DNA from: Mucilaginibacter gilvus
GTDB lineage: Bacteria; Bacteroidota; Bacteroidia; Sphingobacteriales; Sphingobacteriaceae
Reading direction: 5' to 3'
Length of the DNA stretch: 64,000 nucleotides
NCBI RefSeq assembly: GCF_004054195.1
Contig: NZ_SBIW01000012.1
Location: forward strand, 124,001 to 188,000
Part shown: positions 8,458 through 16,021 of the stretch, piece by piece
Numbering within the stretch: the stretch's first letter is position 1
How the letters are laid out: each line of letters begins with the position of its first letter
Made by a program: the position numbers and the translations under genes
Notes under the pieces: model-generated
What the model was told of the DNA's origin: nothing
Seen by the model: the letters and a program-made list of their open reading frames with translations, nothing else
Database searches by the model: none

Positions 8458-8683
8458 TTACTTAATATTATTTTAATGCAAATGTATTACCACAGTGTTA
8501 TCTAAATGTTAACATTATCTGTCTTAATGTTATTATAATGTTAAGAATTGGTTTTTAAATTGATGTGGGGATAACCATTTCTTTTGCGCTGCTGTGGGTT
8601 TTTAAGGATGATCTTAACGGTTTGGCTTGTTTAACCCCGCAACCTGTCGCGTATGCACCTCACCCAAAATCAAGACTCCGCCT

Positions 8684-8691
8684 TAGCTTTG
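8684..8691 (+). promoter_or_regulatory. Bacteroidota -7 box TAGCTTTG
   Basis: TAGCTTTG matches the Bacteroidota consensus TAnnTTTG and lies 26 bp before the ATG at 8717. No clear -33 TTTG is visible, so this is a partial promoter call. Confidence 0.45.
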
Positions 8692-8716
8692 GTCTAAATT
8701 AAAAAAACAACCAGCC

Positions 8717-9019
8717 ATGAAGCATTCCATTATCCAGTACACCGTAAAAGAAGGACGCGCAAACGAGAACGAGGGGCTAATAAGAGACATGTTTGCACAA
8801 TTACAGGTAGAGAAACCCACTGGCATAGAATATGTAGTTTATAAAACCGGCGATAGCTCTTTTATGCATATGATAGCTTTTGATAGCGACGATGCCAATA
8901 ACCAATTCACAGAAATGCCCGCTTTTAACGCTTTTAGGGCAGCGTTAAAAGAACGTATTGAAACCCCGCCTGAGCGCACAGATGTTAGCCAGGTGGGAAA
9001 TTATAAACGAGGAGAGTAA
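8717..9019 (+). CDS. Small antibiotic-monooxygenase-fold-like protein
   Basis: The 100-residue protein begins MKHSIIQYTVKEGRANENE, followed by a helix and a second strand (GIEYVVYKTGDSSFMHMIAF). This order resembles the dimeric alpha-beta barrel of the ABM/EthD-like group. The catalytic residues of true monooxygenases are not evident, so no reaction is proposed. It has no signal peptide and should be cytoplasmic. A -7 promoter box lies 26 bp upstream, and no neighbour is close on the same strand. The fold call is moderate, and the function is unknown. Confidence 0.6.
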   Translation: MKHSIIQYTVKEGRANENEGLIRDMFAQLQVEKPTGIEYVVYKTGDSSFMHMIAFDSDDANNQFTEMPAFNAFRAALKERIETPPERTDVSQVGNYKRGE

Positions 9020-9079
9020 ATGGTGGTTGGCTTAATGCCTCCTCACCTTGTAATTTCGAACGAACAGGGTAGGGCAAGA

Positions 9080-9171
9080 GCGCGGCGTGTGGAGAAATCT
9101 TCTACGAGCGATGTGCAACGATGCAAGTCCGCGAAGCGTGGTATGTAAGATTTCTCTTCGCACCTCCGCGC
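9080..9171. repeat. Large imperfect inverted repeat
   Basis: GAGAAATCTT at 9092-9101 pairs with AAGATTTCTC at 9147-9156. GCGCGG at 9080-9085 pairs with CCGCGC at 9166-9171. The arms enclose about 45 bases. It lies between two convergent genes and looks like a REP-type element. Confidence 0.6.
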
Positions 9172-9263
9172 ACTCCCACCTCATCTGCTCATCGAAACGA
9201 CATGGGGTTTTGTCGTTTCTGCTCTATTCTTCTGTTGCTTCTTAACTCTCGATTCTAATCCCG

Positions 9264-10397
9264 CTACTCCCATTTAAAAGTTTTTACCGCAACGGCGTAA
9301 ACGCCTATTCCCCATAATAGCAAGATGAATAGTTGGTGGGTAACATCGCCCAGGCCGGCGCCTTCAAAGGCAACCTTGCGCATGGCGTTGTTAAGGTGCG
9401 TAAGCGGCAGGGCGTTACTAACGTATTGTAGCCATTTTGGGAAGGCAGTAACCGAAAAGAACGTGCCCGATAGTAAAAATTGGGGCAGTGTGATGATATT
9501 GGATAGTGGGGGTACCGTACTTTCATTTTTGGCAATGCCCGATACGGTGAAGCCAAAGCCCATGAAGATAATAAGCCCTATGGCCGAAAGGACGAGCATA
9601 TTGAGTACAGTAACTACGCCATGTATCAGCGTAAAGCCAAACATAAAGTGCCCCACCATAATAATGAATACAGCACCCAATAGCGAAAAAGTAAGCCTGG
9701 CTAATGCTTCGCCCAATACGATACTGTAGCGTTTAACAGGTGTGGCAAAAAAGCGTTTGATCACCAGCGTAAGCCTCAGACTGATAAATACAAAGGCGGT
9801 ACCGAATACCCCGCTGCTCAGCAACGAGAAACCCAACTGCCCCGGAAGGATAAAATCGATGTATTTGTAGGCACGGCCAGATACGGTTGTTTCTCTAAGC
9901 TCGGCAGCAGGCGGAGGCAGCATTTGCCCGCTCATTTGCTGGTATGTTGAATTTATTTCGTTCAGGATATTTACAATAACTGATTTGAGGATGGCGCCTT
10001 TTGACGATGAGGTAGTATACTGCACGTTAACCGTAAAGGGAGATTTTTGCGGGCCAACTGGCGATTGCGACGGATCTATAACATTCTTTTTTATGTCAAT
10101 AATGGCATCAATGCTTCCTTTAGAAAGATTCTTGCCCATCTCATCCGCGGTTTGGGTAGTGATCAGGTTTATAACGCTAACCTTTCGCAAAGCCGTATAA
10201 ACCGGACTAAGCGTATCGCTGCCCTTAGCCACGCCTACATCGACCGCTACCCCGCCGCCGCCAATATTAGCAAACACCAAAATAAATATCAGCGGGAAAG
10301 CTAAACTAAACACCACCGCCGATGGGCTGCGGATGATAGAACGGAAGCTTGCTTTGGCAATGGCCAGCGTTGCACGGGTGTTACTGTATTTGTTCAT
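9264..10397 (-). CDS. ABC-2 type transporter permease
   Basis: The 377-residue protein has the ABC-2 permease plan: an N-terminal helix (about 22-45), a periplasmic domain of about 120 residues, and then five to six membrane helices from about residue 175 on. The segment LSGTFFSVTAFPKWLQYVSN and the following LPLTHLNNAMR match the conserved C-terminal region of drug/lipid exporter permeases. It follows the ATPase gene by 76 bp on the same strand, and together they would form a half-size exporter dimer. The substrate cannot be told from sequence. The intervening bases contain a GC-rich repeat, which could uncouple expression of the two subunits. Confidence 0.88.
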   Translation of the reverse strand: MNKYSNTRATLAIAKASFRSIIRSPSAVVFSLAFPLIFILVFANIGGGGVAVDVGVAKGSDTLSPVYTALRKVSVINLITTQTADEMGKNLSKGSIDAIIDIKKNVIDPSQSPVGPQKSPFTVNVQYTTSSSKGAILKSVIVNILNEINSTYQQMSGQMLPPPAAELRETTVSGRAYKYIDFILPGQLGFSLLSSGVFGTAFVFISLRLTLVIKRFFATPVKRYSIVLGEALARLTFSLLGAVFIIMVGHFMFGFTLIHGVVTVLNMLVLSAIGLIIFMGFGFTVSGIAKNESTVPPLSNIITLPQFLLSGTFFSVTAFPKWLQYVSNALPLTHLNNAMRKVAFEGAGLGDVTHQLFILLLWGIGVYAVAVKTFKWE

Positions 10398-10446
10398 TAG
10401 TTCATTGGTTCAATAGTTCATTGGTGTGGATATTGTGCGAACTTCT

Positions 10447-10473
10447 GCTCCCCCCCTTCAGGGGGCTGGGGGC
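10447..10473 (-). repeat. GC-rich palindromic repeat, copy 4
   Basis: On the minus strand this reads GGCCCCCAGCCCCCTGAAGG and starts directly after the TAG of the ABC ATPase gene. It falls inside the likely ATPase-permease operon. Confidence 0.75.
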
Positions 10474-11238
10474 CTATCCTTCCCGCCATTCCTTGCCGGT
10501 GAGGTTGATGAAAACATCCTCCAGGTTGGCATCCTTTACCTGCTTTTTACGTTCGAAACCGCTTTCCAGTAATTTATCTATAAAATGGTCGGGAGTATCT
10601 ATACCTACAATATGTCCGCCGTCTACAAATGCCACGCGGTCGCACAGTACTTCGGCTTCGTCCATGTAATGGGTGGTTATCACTACGGTGGTGCCATTGT
10701 CGCGGATCTCGCGGATCAGGTCCCAAAGGTTGCGGCGGGCTTGTGGGTCGAGGCCGGTGGTGGGTTCATCCAAAAATATAATGCGTGGGTCGTTTATTAA
10801 TGTGGTAGCTATGGAGAAGCGCTGTTTTTGTCCGCCGGAAAGTTCTTTGTATTTAGCCTTTGCCTTATCGGTAAGGGCTACTTTTTCCAGCATTTCCATA
10901 GGCGTTTTGGTGATTCCATACAAGCCACAGAACAGGGAAATTAATTCCGACAGGTTTAAATTGGGGTAATAGCCGGCGGCCTGCAATTGCACACCTATTA
11001 TTTTTTTAATACTGTCGGCATCCTTATCTATCGAAAAACCATCAACCATAACCTCGCCCGATGTTTTTTCGCGCAGTGTTTCTATGATCTCCAGTGTTGT
11101 GGTTTTGCCAGCACCGTTGGGCCCAAGCAGGCCGAAGATCTCGCCCTCATAAACCTCAAAGCTGATGCCCTTTACGGCGGCGAAATCGCCGTAGTTTTTG
11201 GTAAGATTATTAACCGTGATAATAGGTTGTTTTGCCAT
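10474..11238 (-). CDS. ABC transporter ATP-binding protein
   Basis: This 254-residue ATPase has Walker A GPNGAGKTTT (about 39-48), the Q-loop (IIGVQLQAAGYYP), signature LSGGQKQRFS, Walker B IIFLDEPTTGLD and the switch His (VVITTHYMDEAE). Its length and the C-terminal LEDVFINLTG segment match the exporter-type ATPases of the DrrA/CcmA group, which pair with ABC-2 permeases. It energises export through the permease encoded next on the same strand. The gene is probably the first in a two-gene operon. The transported compound is unknown. Confidence 0.93.
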   Translation of the reverse strand: MAKQPIITVNNLTKNYGDFAAVKGISFEVYEGEIFGLLGPNGAGKTTTLEIIETLREKTSGEVMVDGFSIDKDADSIKKIIGVQLQAAGYYPNLNLSELISLFCGLYGITKTPMEMLEKVALTDKAKAKYKELSGGQKQRFSIATTLINDPRIIFLDEPTTGLDPQARRNLWDLIREIRDNGTTVVITTHYMDEAEVLCDRVAFVDGGHIVGIDTPDHFIDKLLESGFERKKQVKDANLEDVFINLTGKEWREG

Positions 11239-11369
11239 ACCGTAAATATAGCAATGGATTTATGGTATTTGTATATTGGCTTAGGTTAGGGCATTAAAAT
11301 TCCATTAGATTTTGTAAGCGTAAAATTGTTAGCGGTGTATGGGATGAAGATTGGATAGCCATGCGCAAA

Positions 11370-11520
11370 TCGGCGCTACCGTTTAGTAGAAAAACAGAAC
11401 CCCGATAGTAATTGCGCCGGTAGGTGCAACCCTCAGTAAATGGGCTAAGGATAGCACCTAACGGCGCATGAAATCTTATCCTTTGTTTGTTACAAAGCGG
11501 TTGCTCCTAACGGGAGCAAC
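11370..11520. repeat. Multi-hairpin intergenic element
   Basis: The 325-bp interval 11239-11564 has no convincing gene but holds at least three hairpins. GCGCCGGTAGGTGC (11414-11427) pairs with GCACCTAACGGCGC (11454-11467) with one mismatch. CTTTGT (11481-11486) pairs with ACAAAG (11492-11497). GTTGCTCC (11500-11507) pairs with GGAGCAAC (11513-11520). The layout suggests a mobile repeat or a structured RNA; neither can be decided here. Confidence 0.55.
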
Positions 11521-11564
11521 GGAATGGGGACGGCGTTGCAATATGTTCGGAATAACAATGTATA

Positions 11565-11777
11565 CTACTTCCCGCCCTTCTTCAATTCGCTTTCAGATTT
11601 TAGCACTTTGCTGCCGTTGGCTTGCTTTATTTCGAACGCCGGCTCATCTGCGCTTGCCTTGCGTTTTACTTTTGTGCCTTTTATGGTTTTGGTAACAGCT
11701 TGGGTATGCTTCTTTTGTATTTTGCCTTCTGCTTCAGATGCACCCCATTGCCAGTGTACGGTATCTCCCTTTTTCAT
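11565..11777 (-). CDS. DUF2945 / hypervirulence-associated TUDOR-like protein
   Basis: The 70-residue protein matches the small DUF2945 family. It starts MKKGDTVHWQWGASEAEGKI, continues with an HTQAVTKTIKGTKVKRKAS segment and ends with AFEIKQANGSKVLKSESEL. These are predicted small SH3/Tudor-like barrels found in many bacteria and fungi. The family name comes from a fungal hypervirulence study, and no molecular role is settled. The ATG is at 11777. No operon partner is evident, although a possible 31-codon ORF starts 138 bp upstream on the same strand. Confidence 0.8.
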   Translation of the reverse strand: MKKGDTVHWQWGASEAEGKIQKKHTQAVTKTIKGTKVKRKASADEPAFEIKQANGSKVLKSESELKKGGK

Positions 11778-11819
11778 ATTAGTAGTGTTTGCCGGGGATG
11801 AAGCAATATGCCTGCCAAT

Positions 11820-11915
11820 TTAGCAGGTTAAGCAACCTATGCTGATAACTATTACGGCGGTAACTACAAGGGCTATCATTGAGTAAAGAGAAGGTATGGT
11901 AAGCGAGGTTGTCAT
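11820..11915 (-). CDS. Possible 31-residue membrane peptide
   Basis: A short minus-strand frame from the ATG at 11915 to the TAA at 11820 encodes a peptide with a polar start (MTTSLTIPSLYS) and one hydrophobic helix ending in two cysteines (ISIGCLTC). It lies 42 bp upstream of the DUF2945 gene on the same strand. The composition looks like a small membrane peptide, but 31 codons can arise by chance and no homologue is recognised. Confidence 0.3.
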   Translation of the reverse strand: MTTSLTIPSLYSMIALVVTAVIVISIGCLTC

Positions 11916-12374
11916 GATGTTTTTGTGTTGTTTTACAGTACAAAGGTGCATCAGCGGGCAAAAATCGGTTAGCGTTATTAGGTGAAGTGTTGCAAAATGT
12001 CGGTGAATGGATTTTTAGGGGGAATGAGTGGGGTAGGTGATATCGGTGAAATGCGCGGCTATCGGTAAGCAGCGTTTTTTGGTGTGCGAATGCACCGTGT
12101 GCTATTTACCGATCTAATATTACCGGGCAGCACTACGTAAAAAATCCGCATGGCCATTTATTTATTGACTATGCGGATGTGCGATGGTTTATTTTGAACA
12201 ATTATAATTGTTGGTTTCTAATTCCAAAACCCATGCGTTTTAATTTGTGCCGAAGGATACTCCAGTAGATATGTTTTACAAGAAGAGGCGTTCGCCGCTT
12301 CGTGTTTGCCACGAGTTTTCGAGTCTTGTTAAGTAGAGCAGCCTTTTTTAAAATGACTATAACTGATTAGCCAT
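11916..12374. other. Intergenic region with one hairpin
   Basis: This stretch of about 460 bases has no convincing gene. It holds a long-loop hairpin at about 12144-12176 (ATCCGCAT pairing with ATGCGGAT), preceded by an A run, which could end a minus-strand transcript. A basic, ATG-less open frame of 54 codons runs across 12230-12370 on the minus strand and was not accepted as a gene. Confidence 0.4.
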
Positions 12375-13202
12375 TTACTGCTTATCGGAAGAACTTTTAG
12401 ATTTAAAAATGGAGTAGCCAAGTCCAATGCCAAACCACGGCTTGTTTTTGTAGTCCCAATTACGCCCAACCTCACCGGCCAAGTAATCGATACCGGTAAA
12501 GGCGCCTATTTGGAAATTATCTATCTGAAACAAATAGCCAAAATGCCAAGTAATTGCTGCAAGGTTACTTTCTGTGGTTACCGTTTTATTAGTATTTGTG
12601 GGTGTAACACTTACAGAGGTTAGCGCTATACCGGTTAAAATATTGTGGGAATACTTTTTATTTGGAGAATATTTATAGCCCGCAGATAGCCCAATACTTA
12701 TATCGTTTGCAAAGGTAAAATCGCGATGGTGTGCGGGATTACTTGTATTGCCACCAAACCTAAGTTTTATAGGTAAAACTAATGCACCCAATGTAAAACT
12801 GTGGGCATTAACTTCCTTTTCGCAATCGTTGTTGAATTCTTTAAGTGATAACTTAAAGAAAATGTCTTTTTTGCCTGGTTTACCGGAATTATCAGTTGCC
12901 GTACTTACCAACGATTTATTTAACGCTGTATTTTGAACCTTTACATCGCTGTCAGAAATTCTCCACTCTATAAATTGAATAACCAGGCTACCGTCATCTA
13001 AAATTTTTGTTACGCTAAATTCGACATCTGCTGGTATATCGGTATCAGAACCTAATATAGCCACACCATTTCCGCTGCACTTCAGCAAGGTTTCAGATGT
13101 TCGGAAGGTATATACGTTATCGTAGACGGATTTATCTACAGATTGTGAAAATGCAGACATGCAGCTAAAAATTAAAGCGATAAGTAATAGTGTATATTTC
13201 AT
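12375..13202 (-). CDS. Secreted beta-barrel-like protein, unknown function
   Basis: The 275-residue protein has a clean signal peptide (LLLIALIFSCMSAFS, cleavage near residue 20). The C-terminal half has alternating aromatic and Gly-rich strands (SIGLSAGYKYSPNKKYS, FQIGAFTGIDYLAGEV, WFGIGLGYSIF) typical of small outer-membrane barrels. The N-terminal half (20-130) has no recognised domain. A soluble N-terminal part fused to a barrel is one reading. The gene stands alone on the minus strand, 312 bp from carA. I do not recognise a family. Confidence 0.6.
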   Translation of the reverse strand: MKYTLLLIALIFSCMSAFSQSVDKSVYDNVYTFRTSETLLKCSGNGVAILGSDTDIPADVEFSVTKILDDGSLVIQFIEWRISDSDVKVQNTALNKSLVSTATDNSGKPGKKDIFFKLSLKEFNNDCEKEVNAHSFTLGALVLPIKLRFGGNTSNPAHHRDFTFANDISIGLSAGYKYSPNKKYSHNILTGIALTSVSVTPTNTNKTVTTESNLAAITWHFGYLFQIDNFQIGAFTGIDYLAGEVGRNWDYKNKPWFGIGLGYSIFKSKSSSDKQ

Positions 13203-13433
13203 GACGATAAGATTTTAAATGTTTATGTCAAAAATATATAGGGAAATCAGATACTACTACCGTAAAAATACCCTATTACTATCAGTAAAAAAGCGGGTTG
13301 GTAAACATGGTTATTTTACATGTTGTACGATATTTTCTCTCTAATTAATGGTTTGATAGGCATTTGCCGTAGGATAAATTTTATTGCTAACGCTCAAGAT
13401 TGGCAAGCAATAATTCCGAGTCTTATAAAGTGA

Positions 13434-13465
13434 AAGCCTCTCAAGTTTTTATCTTGAAAGGCCTT
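13434..13465 (-). terminator. Imperfect terminator hairpin downstream of carA
   Basis: AAGCCTCTCAAG and CTTGAAAGGCCTT form a stem with one mismatch and one bulge. The stem is nearly the same as that of the 2846 terminator (GCCTTTCAAG). It lies 50 bp after the carA stop codon. Apart from this I see nothing clear in the 311-bp interval 13203-13514. Confidence 0.5.
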
Positions 13466-13514
13466 ATGTATAAGAAATCTGTGAATCGATCTTAATTGGG
13501 GTAGTCCCCAATAA

Positions 13515-14615
13515 TTATTTCATCAAATTAATAAAATCGTCAAATAAGTAGCGGCTATCATGCGGGCCGGGAGATGATTCCGGGTGGTATTGTACCGAAA
13601 ATGCTTTTTTACCTTTTACACGGATACCTTCTATCGACTGGTCGTTAAGGTTTACGTGGGTTATCTCAACCTTTTCAGACGCCCTAACAGCTTCCGGAAC
13701 TACGCCAAAACCATGGTTTTGCGAAGTTACTTCGCAATGGTTAATAATCACGTTCTTTACCGGGTGGTTTAAACCACGGTGTCCGTTAAACATTTTTTTA
13801 GTTGGGATATCGTTAGCCAAAGCCAGCAACTGATGGCCAAGGCAGATGCCGAACAATGGTTTATCGGCAGTTAATATTTCTTTTACGGTATCAATAGCGT
13901 AAGGCATGGCCGATGGATCGCCGGGGCCATTAGAGATAAAATATCCTGATGGCGCAAAATCCTTTTCCATTTCGGCAAAGGTGGTTTTTGCGGGGTAAAC
14001 CTTCGCGTAAACATCGCGGTCATCAAAATTACGCAGGATGTTCTTTTTAACACCAAGGTCTAAAACAGCTACACGGTAAGCAGCGCTTTCGCTACCAAAG
14101 GTGTAGGTTTCTTTAGTTGATACCTGCGAAGAAAGTTCCAGACCATCCATGTCGGGTGCTTCGGCCAATTTGGCTTTCAGTTCTTCCAGGTCCAATATTT
14201 CTGAGGAGATGATGGCGTTCATGGCGCCTTTATCGCGTATGTGGCGCACCAGTTGGCGGGTATCTATATCAGAGATACCTACGATGTTTTGTCCCTGGAA
14301 ATAATCCTGTATGGATTCATCCGCTTGTTTACGGCTGTAGGCAATGTTGTAGTTCTTACAAACCAAGCCGGCTATTTGTATCTGGCCCGATTCTACTTCT
14401 TCGTTAGCAATACCGTAGTTACCAATGTGGGCATTGGTAGCCACCATTATTTGCCCAAAGTATGATGGGTCGGTAAAAATTTCCTGGTAACCCGTCATCC
14501 CGGTATTAAAGCAGATCTCGCCGGTGGTTGTGCCTATTTTGCCGGCGGCTTTGCCGTAAAATACGGTGCCATCGGCTAATAATAATATAGCAGGCAATTT
14601 GGTGTAGTGGTTCAT
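13515..14615 (-). CDS. carA: Carbamoyl-phosphate synthase small subunit
   Basis: CarA hydrolyses glutamine and passes ammonia to CarB for carbamoyl phosphate, the precursor of arginine and pyrimidines. I place the start at the ATG at 14615 (MNHYTKLPAILLLADGT, 366 residues). The frame extends 15 codons upstream, but that extension does not look like the family N-terminus. The class I glutaminase triad is present: nucleophile Cys in GICLGHQLLA and the His-Glu pair in YHPESSPGPHD. The N-terminal domain carries the usual TGMTGYQEIFTDPSYFGQ. No carB is found in this window, so the two subunits are not encoded together here. A hairpin follows the gene. Confidence 0.95.
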   Translation of the reverse strand: MNHYTKLPAILLLADGTVFYGKAAGKIGTTTGEICFNTGMTGYQEIFTDPSYFGQIMVATNAHIGNYGIANEEVESGQIQIAGLVCKNYNIAYSRKQADESIQDYFQGQNIVGISDIDTRQLVRHIRDKGAMNAIISSEILDLEELKAKLAEAPDMDGLELSSQVSTKETYTFGSESAAYRVAVLDLGVKKNILRNFDDRDVYAKVYPAKTTFAEMEKDFAPSGYFISNGPGDPSAMPYAIDTVKEILTADKPLFGICLGHQLLALANDIPTKKMFNGHRGLNHPVKNVIINHCEVTSQNHGFGVVPEAVRASEKVEITHVNLNDQSIEGIRVKGKKAFSVQYHPESSPGPHDSRYLFDDFINLMK

Positions 14616-14795
14616 TTTGCAAAAAAATTGAAAGGGTAATTCGTTCGGATTTTCTGGCACGAAGCTCCGTGAAAACTGGACGGAAGATTGAAGTAAAACA
14701 CCTCTTTATTCACGCCGCAAAAGTAGTTATTAAATTTCGAATTGAAAATACCCACCCCCGATTTTTTTAAAATATCACCCCGAAGCCTTAAGAAC

Positions 14796-14966
14796 TTATT
14801 TGCCGCTGTTACCCCAAAAGAAAGTTGTTTTAAGGCAATGGGTACACCAAAAGGGCCTTACCGGTAAAAACGGGAGGAATTTCTTGAGATAAAAATTACG
14901 CGGCTTACGATCGGTATGATTCATAGGTTTACCACAGTACACGCAGGGATATATTTTATCGGCCAT
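14796..14966 (-). CDS. Small double-CxxC zinc-ribbon-like protein
   Basis: The minus strand encodes 56 residues from the ATG at 14966 to the TAA at 14796. The protein has two CxxC pairs (YPCVYCGKPMNH and FWCTHCLKTTFFW; Cys8/11 and Cys41/44). Between them is a basic-aromatic stretch (KPRNFYLKKFLPFLPVRPF). The layout suggests one zinc ribbon with the pairs about 30 residues apart. The full open frame, the symmetrical Cys pairs and the position upstream of carA on the same strand argue that it is real. Start context is weak. No family is recognised. Function could be nucleic-acid or protein binding, but this is a guess from the fold. Confidence 0.6.
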   Translation of the reverse strand: MADKIYPCVYCGKPMNHTDRKPRNFYLKKFLPFLPVRPFWCTHCLKTTFFWGNSGK

Positions 14967-15080
14967 TAAAATTGGATAGTATTATATGATATAATTGGGT
15001 TGCCCCTAAAGTATAAAATATTAAATAAATGTAAAGCAATGGTTAAGTTTTTTCATTCGAATAAATCCCGAATGAGTTTC

Positions 15081-15088
15081 TAACTTTG
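15081..15088 (+). promoter_or_regulatory. Bacteroidota -7 box TAACTTTG for panB
   Basis: TAACTTTG matches TAnnTTTG exactly and lies 30 bp before the panB ATG. A T-rich stretch (GTTTTTTCATTCG) sits about where the -33 element is expected, without a perfect TTTG. Confidence 0.6.
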
Positions 15089-15117
15089 CGGGCAGAAATT
15101 ACACCAACTAAAAAGCT

Positions 15118-15933
15118 ATGTCGGTAAACAAGGAAGTAAAGCGCATTACCGTGCACACCCTGCAGGAAATGAAGAACCGCGGCGATAAAATTGCCATGCT
15201 CACTGCATACGATTACTCGATGGCGTTAATAGTAGATAACGCCGGTACCGATATTATTTTAGTTGGCGATTCGGCTTCCAACGTTATGGCAGGGCACGAA
15301 ACCACGCTACCCATCACCTTAGACCAGATGATATACCACGCCGCATCGGTAGTGCGGGCAGCTAAACGCTCGCTGGTGGTGGTAGATCTTCCCTTTGGCT
15401 CGTACCAGGGTAACTCAAAAGAGGCCTTAGCTTCGGCCATACGGATTATGAAAGAAGCTGGTGCACACGCCGTGAAGCTGGAGGGCGGGGTAGAGATTGC
15501 AGAATCTATCAGCCGGATACTTACAGCGGGCATACCGGTAATGGGCCATTTGGGCCTTACACCGCAGTCGATATATAAATTTGGCACTTACACGGTTCGC
15601 GCCAGGGAAGATGCCGAAGCGGCAAAACTAAAAGAAGATGCCTTAAAACTCCAGGAGCTGGGTTGTTTTGGCATTGTGCTGGAAAAGATCCCGTCCAAAC
15701 TGGCTAAAGAAGTAAGCGAAAGCCTGAATATCCCAACCATTGGTATAGGCGCCGGGCAGCATTGCAGCGGCCAGGTATTGGTGATACACGATATGCTGGG
15801 CCTTAATAAAGGCTTTAAACCCCGCTTTTTGCGCCAGTACGCCAATCTTTACGATGTAATGGACGGCGCAATAAAAAACTACGTAAGCGATGTAAGGGCG
15901 AATAATTTCCCGAACGAGAAAGAGGAGTATTGA
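15118..15933 (+). CDS. panB: 3-methyl-2-oxobutanoate hydroxymethyltransferase
   Basis: PanB transfers a hydroxymethyl group from 5,10-methylene-tetrahydrofolate to 2-oxoisovalerate, giving ketopantoate for pantothenate and CoA synthesis. The 271-residue protein has the family motifs: MLTAYDYSMALIVDNAG, the metal-site segments ILVGDSASNVMAGHETT and VVVDLPFGSYQ, AVKLEGG, and the late IGIGAGQHCSGQVLVIHD. It is cytoplasmic and forms oligomeric TIM barrels. It has its own -7 promoter box. A GC-rich repeat follows its stop codon directly, then the pseudouridine synthase gene. No other pantothenate gene is adjacent. Confidence 0.97.
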   Translation: MSVNKEVKRITVHTLQEMKNRGDKIAMLTAYDYSMALIVDNAGTDIILVGDSASNVMAGHETTLPITLDQMIYHAASVVRAAKRSLVVVDLPFGSYQGNSKEALASAIRIMKEAGAHAVKLEGGVEIAESISRILTAGIPVMGHLGLTPQSIYKFGTYTVRAREDAEAAKLKEDALKLQELGCFGIVLEKIPSKLAKEVSESLNIPTIGIGAGQHCSGQVLVIHDMLGLNKGFKPRFLRQYANLYDVMDGAIKNYVSDVRANNFPNEKEEY

Positions 15934-15961
15934 GCCCCCCCAGCCCCCTGAAGGGGGAGCT
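15934..15961 (+). repeat. GC-rich palindromic repeat, copy 5
   Basis: GCCCCCCCAGCCCCCTGAAG followed by GGGGAGC begins at the base after the panB TGA. It is the best-preserved copy and defines the consensus stop-GCCCCCCAGCCCCCTGAAGG. Confidence 0.8.
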
Positions 15962-15982
15962 TTGCATTGCTGTAAAGGAAAA

Positions 15983-16018
15983 AATAAATTCGAAATTGAA
16001 AATCCGAAATCCGAAATA
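15983..16018 (+). repeat. AATTCGAAAT-type repeat next to a start codon
   Basis: The bases AAATTCGAAATTGAAAATCC and then GAAATCCGAAAT form a short imperfect tandem unit. A similar block at 62839-62874 ends at the ATG of lutC. Here the block ends four bases before a TTG that is the probable start of the pseudouridine synthase. Confidence 0.55.
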
Positions 16019-16021
16019 AAA

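Noticed and set aside
11468..11823. Plus-strand frames of 75 and 99 codons
   Set aside because: They are antisense to the DUF2945 gene and cross the hairpin element.
12230..12370. Basic 54-codon open frame on the minus strand (RHKLKRMGFGIRNQQL end)
   Set aside because: It has no start codon until near its end and no homology that I recognise; it overlaps the 3' end of the gene at 12375.
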